Source of the DNA: Rhodopseudomonas palustris HaA2
Lineage (GTDB): Bacteria > Pseudomonadota > Alphaproteobacteria > Rhizobiales > Xanthobacteraceae
Assembly (NCBI RefSeq): GCF_000013365.1
Contig: NC_007778.1
Coordinates: forward strand, 992,001-1,056,000
Length of the DNA: 64,000 nucleotides
Reading direction: 5' to 3'
In this document: one piece after another, positions 55,673-64,000 of the stretch
Numbering within the stretch: the first letter of the stretch is position 1
Layout: every line of letters begins with the position of its first letter
The notes under the pieces: model-generated
Databases searched by the model: none
Told to the model about the DNA's origin: nothing
Seen by the model: only the letters and a program-made list of their open reading frames with translations
Program-made: the position numbers and the translations under genes

Positions 55673-55700
55673 CGCTCTTTCCGCTCGCACGACTCTCGTT

Positions 55701-55848
55701 CGTCATTCCGGGGCGCTCACGTAGTGAGCGAACCCGGAATCCATAACCCCTGCACGGGTGTTCAGGAAGAGCGTGGCGGCCTCAACTCCCATCGCGAGTA
55801 CCGGGAGTATGGATTCCGGGTTCGCGCTACGCGCGCCCCGGAATGACG
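55701..55848. repeat. type C palindromic repeat
   Basis: cgtcattccggggcgctcac at the left and gcgcgccccggaatgacg at the right, with inner arms cggaatccataa and tatggattccg. It lies directly after fahA. Confidence 0.8.
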
Positions 55849-55865
55849 GAAGGGCTCATTCAGGC

Positions 55866-55947
55866 GTCATTGCGAGCGAAGCGAAGCAATCCATGCCCCG
55901 GCTGAGGCGTTGGATTGCTTCGTCGCTTTCGCTCCTCGCAATGACGG
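55866..55947. repeat. type D palindromic repeat
   Basis: gtcattgcgagcgaagcgaa at the left and gctttcgctcctcgcaatga at the right, with inner arms gaagcaatcc and ggattgcttc. It sits between the convergent fahA and CoA-transferase genes beside the type C element. Confidence 0.8.
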
Positions 55948-55957
55948 CGGTTGGGCG

Positions 55958-57136
55958 TTACTTCCCGCCCCATTCTTTCGCCAATCCTACCAGATCCGCC
56001 TGCAGCGGCGTGCGCACCGACGACGGCGTGCGGGAGAACCGCGGCGCCGGCGCCGGCTGGGTGTGGCCCTCGTGGGTGATGAACACTTCGCGCGCCACCA
56101 TGTGCGGATGTTGCGTCGCTTCCGCCATCGTCAGCACCGGGGCGAAGCAGACGTCGGTGCCTTCCATCAGTTGGCACCATTCGTCGCGCGTCCTGGTCTT
56201 GAACACCGCGGTCAGCTTCTCTTTCAGGGCGGGCCAGTTCTTCGGATCCATCTGGCCGTCATATTGCGGATCGGTCAGGCCGGCGAGTTCGCGCAACAGC
56301 TTGTAGAACTGCGGCTCGATCGAGCCGATCGAGACGAAATGCCCGTCCTTGCATTCGTACACGCCGTAGAAATGCGCGCCGCCGTCGAGCATGTTGCTCT
56401 CGCGGCCTTCCTGCCAGCGCCCGGCCGAGGTCATGTCGAAGAACATCGTGATCAGCGAGGCGGCGCCGTCGCACATCGCGGCGTCGACCACCTGGCCCTT
56501 GCCGGAGCTCTTGGCCTCGAGCAGCGCGGCGAGCATCCCGACGACGAGATACATCGAGCCGCCGCCGAAATCGCCGACCAGATTGAGCGGCGGCACCGGC
56601 TTCTCGGCCGGGCCGATCGCCGCCAGCGCGCCGGTGATCGAGATGTAGTTGATGTCGTGGCCGGCGGCCTGCGCCAGCGGGCCGGTCTGGCCCCAGCCGG
56701 TCATGCGGCCGTAGACCAGCTTCGGATTGCGGCCGAGCACCACATCCGGGCCGAGGCCGAGCCGCTCCATCACGCCGGGGCGATAGCCCTCGATCAGCGC
56801 GTCGGCATTGTCGAGCAGCGCCAGCACGCCGTCGAGCGACGCCTTGTCCTTGAGGTCGACTACGACGATCTTGCGGCCGCGGGCGGCGGCGCCGCGCGGC
56901 GTCTGGCCGGCGCGCGTCAGCGTGATCACTTCGGCGCCCATGTCGGCCAGCAGCATCGCGCCGAACGGCCCCGGGCCGATGCCGGCGAATTCGACGATGC
57001 GGATGCCGGCGAGCGGTCCGCTGGCGCGGCCGGAGGTCTGCGGCTTCTTGGAGGCGGTCGCTGTGTCTTGCACCTTGGGTGTCCATTGTTGTTGTCCGCA
57101 GCGCGCGGAGCGGTTGTGGTTGCGGTCAATCATCAT
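55958..57136 (-). CDS. CaiB/BaiF CoA-transferase family, alpha-methylacyl-CoA racemase-like
   Basis: 392 residues if the ATG at 57136 is used; no start here has a clear binding site, and a GTG near 57070 is possible. The core is [20 protein letters not shown], then [20 protein letters not shown] and [20 protein letters not shown]. Segment [20 protein letters not shown] has the His-Asp pair characteristic of the methylacyl-CoA racemase subgroup. It likely epimerises 2-methylacyl-CoA esters, which helps degrade branched chains, cholesterol-like or aromatic side chains. Downstream of the coxSLM genes on the same strand; a repeat-containing gap of 374 bases separates them. Confidence 0.85.
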   Translation of the reverse strand: MMIDRNHNRSARCGQQQWTPKVQDTATASKKPQTSGRASGPLAGIRIVEFAGIGPGPFGAMLLADMGAEVITLTRAGQTPRGAAARGRKIVVVDLKDKASLDGVLALLDNADALIEGYRPGVMERLGLGPDVVLGRNPKLVYGRMTGWGQTGPLAQAAGHDINYISITGALAAIGPAEKPVPPLNLVGDFGGGSMYLVVGMLAALLEAKSSGKGQVVDAAMCDGAASLITMFFDMTSAGRWQEGRESNMLDGGAHFYGVYECKDGHFVSIGSIEPQFYKLLRELAGLTDPQYDGQMDPKNWPALKEKLTAVFKTRTRDEWCQLMEGTDVCFAPVLTMAEATQHPHMVAREVFITHEGHTQPAPAPRFSRTPSSVRTPLQADLVGLAKEWGGK

Positions 57137-57210
57137 GGCTGGCGGTCTTCGGGCAAGTGACTTTTCGCCCCATCGCCGCATGACCCCATGCGACCGCGCC
57201 GCACAAATCC

Positions 57211-57237
57211 AAACGGCGCGCCTTGCGCGCGCCGTTT
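57211..57237 (-). terminator. possible terminator of the CoxSLM operon
   Basis: AAACGGCGCGC, loop cttgc, GCGCGCCGTTT is a strong perfect-arm hairpin. Read on the minus strand it continues ...CGTTTGGATTTG, a short T-rich tail, and stands between coxM and the CoA-transferase gene. Confidence 0.45.
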
Positions 57238-57329
57238 GCCGTGACGTGGAAAGCTCGAGGTGGACAGCCCGATGCGGACATCGGTCGGCAGGGCCATCTC
57301 GTGCGCGCGTTGACGGCCGCTGCGAGGAC

Positions 57330-57479
57330 ACCCTCCCCTGGAGGGGGAGGGTCGCTCGCGTTAGCGAGCGGGGTGGGGTGGCGAAGAGTTCAGCCGCAAT
57401 GCCCGCGGCTCACCCCACCCCGTCCCGCATCCCCGCTTCCGCGGGCTGCGTCCCGACCCTCCCCCTCCAGGGGAGGGTG
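57330..57479. repeat. type B palindromic repeat
   Basis: accctcccctggagggggag at the left and ctccccctccaggggagggt at the right. The internal sequence carries the inverted pair gagcggggtggggtgg and caccccaccccgtc. It lies just beyond the coxM stop. Confidence 0.75.
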
Positions 57480-57510
57480 AAGAGGGCGCCGGTGCGACAG
57501 CCCTCGAAGC

Positions 57511-58311
57511 TCAGCCCGCGGCGTCGACCGCGCGTTGCGCCATCACGCGGATCAGATTGGCGCGATAGTCCGAGCTGCCGTGGATGTCGGCCATCAGGCC
57601 GTCGTCGGAGACCTTCACATTGTCCAGCGCCGCCGCCGACCAGTTCGCCTTCAGCGCGTCCTCGATCACGCCGACCCGCATCACGCCGTTCTGCGATGCG
57701 CCGGTGGCGGCGACGCGGATCTCGCCGGACTTCAGCCGGGCGACGAACACCGCGGTCAGCGCGAAGCGCGACGCCGGATTGCGCATCTTGGCATAGCCGG
57801 CCTTCTCGGGGATCGGGAACGAGATCGCCGTGATGATCTCGTTGTCCTCGAGCGCGGTCATGAACAGTCCGTTGAAGAACTGGTCGGCCGGGATCTCGCG
57901 CTTGTTGGTCTTCACCGTGGCGTTGAGCGCCAGCACCGCGGCCGGATAGTCCGCGGCCGGGTCGTTGGTCGCGACCGAGCCGCCGATCGTGCCGCGATAG
58001 CGCACGGCCGGATCGCCGAGCACCGAGGTGAGATACGCGATCGCCGGAATCGTGCGCTTCACATCGGCATTGTGCATGATGTCGTAATAGGTGGTCGCCG
58101 CCTTGATGGTCAGCGCGTCGGCACTGGCCTCGATGCCGATCAACCCCGGGATGCGGGCGATGTCGATGACGTCGCTCGGCCCGGCGAGCCGCTGCTTCAT
58201 CACCGGCAGCAGCGTGTGGCCGCCGGCGAGATATTTCGGATCGCTGCCCTTGCCGAACAGCGCGACGGCTTCCTCGACCGACGAGGGGCGGTGATAGTTG
58301 GTGGAATACAT
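57511..58311 (-). CDS. molybdenum hydroxylase FAD-binding (medium) subunit, CoxM-like
   Basis: 266 residues. FAD-binding motifs: [20 protein letters not shown] near residue 26 and the second FAD loop [20 protein letters not shown] (usual AxxGTxGGxxxxxDP form). It also has [20 protein letters not shown] and [14 protein letters not shown]. It accepts electrons from the iron-sulfur subunit and passes them on. It lies 13 bases after the coxL-like stop (order S-L-M on the minus strand), so it is the last gene of the set. Confidence 0.9.
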   Translation of the reverse strand: MYSTNYHRPSSVEEAVALFGKGSDPKYLAGGHTLLPVMKQRLAGPSDVIDIARIPGLIGIEASADALTIKAATTYYDIMHNADVKRTIPAIAYLTSVLGDPAVRYRGTIGGSVATNDPAADYPAAVLALNATVKTNKREIPADQFFNGLFMTALEDNEIITAISFPIPEKAGYAKMRNPASRFALTAVFVARLKSGEIRVAATGASQNGVMRVGVIEDALKANWSAAALDNVKVSDDGLMADIHGSSDYRANLIRVMAQRAVDAAG

Positions 58312-58324
58312 GCTGTGTCCTCCC

Positions 58325-60667
<2,343 letters not shown>

Positions 60668-60770
60668 TGTGTTTGCTCCCTGTCCGACTGCGTCGGCCGC
60701 GACGTCGACGACGCGGGCGCAGCTCGATTGAGTTGATACGTGACGAAAACGGCGGAGGCGGCAGCGCGGC

Positions 60771-61256
<486 letters not shown>

Positions 61257-61279
61257 GCGCAGTCCTCCCGCTGAATTTT

Positions 61280-61294
61280 TAATTGTTCCAATTA
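61280..61294. promoter_or_regulatory. perfect palindrome in front of the coxSLM genes
   Basis: TAATTG-TTC-CAATTA, 24-38 bases upstream of the GTG at 61256 on the minus strand. A related half site, GGAACAATTTA, lies at 61410-61420 in the same divergent gap. Likely operator for a regulator encoded elsewhere. Confidence 0.45.
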
Positions 61295-61430
61295 GAAGCA
61301 CGGACGCGGGACTTTGCAACTGGCATTTTCTGCGATGGAGCGTTCGGCGCGGATATTTTTCCTGACGTTTTGATGACATCTCGGCCGCAATAATGTCCTG
61401 CCTTCGACCGGAACAATTTACCGCCGCTTA

Positions 61431-61449
61431 GAAAATACCCCGTATTTTC
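61431..61449. promoter_or_regulatory. perfect 8-3-8 palindrome in the chemoreceptor leader
   Basis: GAAAATAC-CCC-GTATTTTC ends 12 bases before the chemoreceptor ATG and 2 bases before its ribosome-binding site (cgagg). It could be an operator, or an RNA hairpin that affects translation. Confidence 0.45.
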
Positions 61450-61461
61450 CCGAGGTGCCGG

Positions 61462-63531
61462 ATGGTTCTGCGGGACAGGTGCAATCACGTGAATAAATCT
61501 GACGTTTTGGGATCGCGGCAGCGCGGAGTGCTGCCCGCGTTGCGGTTTCGCGGCAAGGTCACGCTCGGCTTTGCCGTCGCGCTCGGGCTATCGGCCATCA
61601 GCATGGGCCTCGCCGTCGTCGCCTTCGAGCGTGTCTCGGATGTCGTCGCCGGCTATCGTGAGGGGGTCGACGAGTCCGATGCCGCACGAAATATCGATCA
61701 GGCGTTGACGGTTTTCCAGGCACGTGCCCGTTACTATGTTCTCACCGGCAAGGACGACGACGCCAAGGCGGCGCTGGCGGCCCAGGCAGCGCTGAGCGCC
61801 GCGATCGATAGGTCGATGCAGACTGCGAAGACGCCGGAGCAACGCGAGCGGGTCACCAAGCTGGCGGCGGAATTCGACGGCTTCGCCAAGCGGTTCGCCG
61901 AGATCCAGGCGCTGAAAACGGAAAGCGCGATGCTGGTTCAGGACCGACTGGTCCGCGGCGGCAACAGTCTGCGCTACAAGATCGACGACCTCGCCAACTC
62001 GGCGGGCGGCAACGACCTTCGCGCCGTCGAGGCCGGCGCCAAGCAGGTATCGATCCAGTTCGTGGCCGCCGCGACCATGGTGACGACGTTCATCAGCAGT
62101 TGGGACCGCAACGTTTCCAATAGCGCGATCGCAAGGCTCAAATTCATCGACAACTCCCTGAATGCGATCGCGCCGGAAACGCCTGATGTCGCCGCGCGGC
62201 TGAAGGACATCTCGGCGGGATTGGCCGACTACATCGCGGCTCTGGTCAAAGTGGTCGCAGATTCGCGCGCGGTGGAATCGCGCGTCGCGCAGATGACGCA
62301 GATGGCCGAGGTCGTGATCCGGGATTCGCAGACCATGAAGGCCGAACTCGTCGCCGATCAGCGGCGATTGGCGCAGGCCTCCGACGCCACGATCGCCGCG
62401 ACCAAGACCATGGTGGTGACGCTCGGCGCCGGCAGCTTCCTGCTCGGCGTCATCCTCGCCTTCGTGCTCGGGCGCAGCATCTCGCGGCCGATGCAGGCGA
62501 TGTGCGGGGCGATGCGCAAGCTCGCGGACGGCGAGTTCGACGTCGTGCTCCCCGGACTGGGCCGCAGGGACGAGATCGGCGACATGGCGGCGGCGGTCGA
62601 GGCGTTCAAGGTTCAGGCCGCGCGCAAGGCCGAGCAGGACGCGGTGGCACGCGAAGCCGAGGCCAGCGCCGGCCGCGAAGCGCGCAGGGCGGAACTGATC
62701 AGATTCGCCGGCGAGTTCGAAACCGCGGTGGGGGCGATCGTGGCGAATGTTGCGGACGCCGCAGGACAGCTCGAACAAGCGGCCGACACGCTGACCCGCA
62801 CCGCCGAGACCACCCAGAGCCTTTCGGGCGCAGTGGCCGGCACTTCGCGGCAGGCTTCGACCGATGTGCAGTCGGTCGCGACCGCTACCGAGCAGCTCTC
62901 TGTCTCGGTCGGCGAGATCGGCCGCCAGGTCGGACAATCGAGCCAGATCGCCGAAAGTGCGGTCGAGCAGGCGCAGGAAACCGACGGGCGGATCGGTCAG
63001 CTGACGCTCGCCGCGCAGCAGATCGGCGCCGTCATTCAGTTGATCACCGCGATCGCCGAGCAGACCAACCTGCTCGCGCTCAACGCCACGATCGAAGCGG
63101 CACGCGCCGGTGATGCCGGCCGCGGCTTCGCCGTGGTGGCGGCCGAAGTGAAGTCGCTGGCGAGCCAGACCGCGAAGGCGACCGACGACATCTCCGCACA
63201 GGTCGCCGACATGCAGCAGGCGACGCGCGACTCCGTCGGCGCGATCAAGAAGATCGGCGAGACGATCTCGCGGATCTCGACCATCTCGGCTTCGATCGCC
63301 GGTGCGGTGGCCGAGCAGGACGCCGCGACCCGGGAAATCGCCCGCAGCGTTCAGAGCGTCGCGCTCGGCACGCAGCAGGTCGCCGGCAACATCGACGAGG
63401 TCAACCGCGGCGCGTCCGAGACCGGCGCGGCGTCGGCACAGGTGCTGCATTCGGCGCGCGGTCTGTCGTCGGAAAGCGCGCGGTTGCGGGCCGAGCTCGA
63501 TCGCTTCATGGCCAATATCCGCGCGGCCTGA
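61462..63531 (+). CDS. methyl-accepting chemotaxis protein with long helical sensor domain
   Basis: 689 residues from the ATG at 61462 (CGAGG upstream). TM1 about 35-55, a 260-residue periplasmic sensor region of long helices ([20 protein letters not shown] near 80, [20 protein letters not shown] near 205), TM2 about 314-336, HAMP about 336-390, then the signalling domain with its tip at about 532 ([20 protein letters not shown]). The sensor resembles HBM-type bimodular helix bundles that detect organic acids (inference). Divergent from the coxSLM genes and followed by an MFS gene. Confidence 0.92.
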   Translation: MVLRDRCNHVNKSDVLGSRQRGVLPALRFRGKVTLGFAVALGLSAISMGLAVVAFERVSDVVAGYREGVDESDAARNIDQALTVFQARARYYVLTGKDDDAKAALAAQAALSAAIDRSMQTAKTPEQRERVTKLAAEFDGFAKRFAEIQALKTESAMLVQDRLVRGGNSLRYKIDDLANSAGGNDLRAVEAGAKQVSIQFVAAATMVTTFISSWDRNVSNSAIARLKFIDNSLNAIAPETPDVAARLKDISAGLADYIAALVKVVADSRAVESRVAQMTQMAEVVIRDSQTMKAELVADQRRLAQASDATIAATKTMVVTLGAGSFLLGVILAFVLGRSISRPMQAMCGAMRKLADGEFDVVLPGLGRRDEIGDMAAAVEAFKVQAARKAEQDAVAREAEASAGREARRAELIRFAGEFETAVGAIVANVADAAGQLEQAADTLTRTAETTQSLSGAVAGTSRQASTDVQSVATATEQLSVSVGEIGRQVGQSSQIAESAVEQAQETDGRIGQLTLAAQQIGAVIQLITAIAEQTNLLALNATIEAARAGDAGRGFAVVAAEVKSLASQTAKATDDISAQVADMQQATRDSVGAIKKIGETISRISTISASIAGAVAEQDAATREIARSVQSVALGTQQVAGNIDEVNRGASETGAASAQVLHSARGLSSESARLRAELDRFMANIRAA

Positions 63532-63752
63532 GCGCAAACAGCCTCGCCCGGAGGCCCTCAGACAAGCGTGCGAGCCGACCGCTGCCGGCTCGCAACGTCA
63601 CGTAGGCCAGGCCTCGTGACGGTAAAGGGGACCTCGAGTCGGAAGATCGGGAACCGTTGCGGCCCCGTTCCGTTAGCCTGCGACCGGTCCGTCCTGGGTG
63701 ACGGATCGCCACGTTCGGCGCTTGCGGCGTGGCTCAACGCCGGAGCGAGGTA

Positions 63753-64000
63753 ATGGCCGTTTCCACAAGCGCCGCTTGGACGCAACCACCACCGGCCCCG
63801 CGCGTCGGCGGTTGCATCATTGAAACCGACATTCCGGCGCGGCTGGACGGCCTGCTGTGGAGCGGCTTTCATACCCGCGTGGTGGTCGCGCTCGGCGTCA
63901 CCTGGATTCTGGACGGTCTCGAAGTGACGCTCGCCGGCACGCTCTCGGGCGCGCTGAAGCAGCAGCTTCAGTTCTCCAACCTCGATGTCGGCGTCGCCAA
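63753..64000 (+). CDS. MFS transporter, N-terminal part (cut by window end)
   Basis: The open frame starts at the ATG at 63753 (GGAGCGAGGTA upstream) and runs off the window edge. The visible 82 residues include a short hydrophilic leader (MAVSTSAAWTQPPPAPRVGG), then a first membrane helix VVVALGVTWILDGLEVTLAG. The Asp-Gly-Leu-Glu-Val pattern is typical of the first helix of MFS aromatic-acid or sugar porters. Substrate cannot be named from this piece. Confidence 0.7.
   Translation, partial: MAVSTSAAWTQPPPAPRVGGCIIETDIPARLDGLLWSGFHTRVVVALGVTWILDGLEVTLAGTLSGALKQQLQFSNLDVGVA

Larger units (their letters stand above)
57137..57510. other. 374-base gap with a terminator-like hairpin and a type B repeat
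   Basis: It holds a hairpin at 57211-57237 and a type B element at 57330-57479. No open frame can be supported. Confidence 0.6.

Overview
The window looks like chromosomal DNA from a purple non-sulfur or Bradyrhizobium-like alphaproteobacterium, with Rhodopseudomonas as my best guess. The reasons are high GC with strong third-position GC bias, a class I lysyl-tRNA synthetase, a SCO1/SenC protein, and intergenic gaps filled with imperfect palindromic repeats of the Bradyrhizobium/Rhodopseudomonas kind. I see no tRNA, rRNA, IS element, prophage or CRISPR array. The genus is an inference from gene content, not a database match.

Layout. 1-1088 holds repeats and a GC-rich, hairpin-rich stretch behind a strong promoter-like sequence, with no convincing gene. 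1089-6591 is a minus-strand run of small or housekeeping genes: hypothetical proteins, a thioesterase-like protein, a nitronate monooxygenase, a DedA protein, a HisE-like pyrophosphohydrolase and secreted small proteins. 6763-16319 (minus) is a complete protocatechuate 4,5-cleavage (meta) operon: Bug receptor, LysR regulator, galD, ligJ, ligK, an unexplained beta-hydroxyacid dehydrogenase, ligI, ligA, ligB, ligC. Together these enzymes take protocatechuate to pyruvate and oxaloacetate. 16512-27878 holds an Old Yellow Enzyme, a flavoprotein dehydrogenase, a SCO protein, an MshEN-glycosyltransferase fusion, a solute-binding protein, lysK and a chemoreceptor.

28195-39294 is a signalling and envelope block: an unpaired RND adaptor, a membrane adenylate/guanylate cyclase, an AsmA protein, a Crp/Fnr regulator with a cyclic-nucleotide-binding signature, and an RND pump with its own adaptor. 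39508-45617 (minus) is the most unusual part. It has two OmpA-domain lipoprotein-like or periplasmic proteins and two secreted caspase-fold proteins. One caspase keeps the His/Cys dyad; the other has lost both residues (His to Phe, Cys to Ser). A short secreted protein lies between them. A divergent gene (46118-48034) encodes one polypeptide with two successive outer-membrane beta-barrels.

48138-55672 is the homogentisate catabolic cluster: a MarR regulator divergent from an FAD monooxygenase, a DUF2783 protein, a metallo-beta-lactamase-fold protein with missing metal ligands, hmgA, maiA and fahA. It degrades homogentisate to fumarate and acetoacetate. 55958-61256 (minus) holds an alpha-methylacyl-CoA racemase-like CoA transferase and a form II CoxS-L-M molybdenum hydroxylase. 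Last come a chemoreceptor with a helical sensor domain and the start of an MFS transporter cut by the window edge. Two large aromatic-acid pathways, chemoreceptors and transporters fit an organism that uses plant-derived aromatics.
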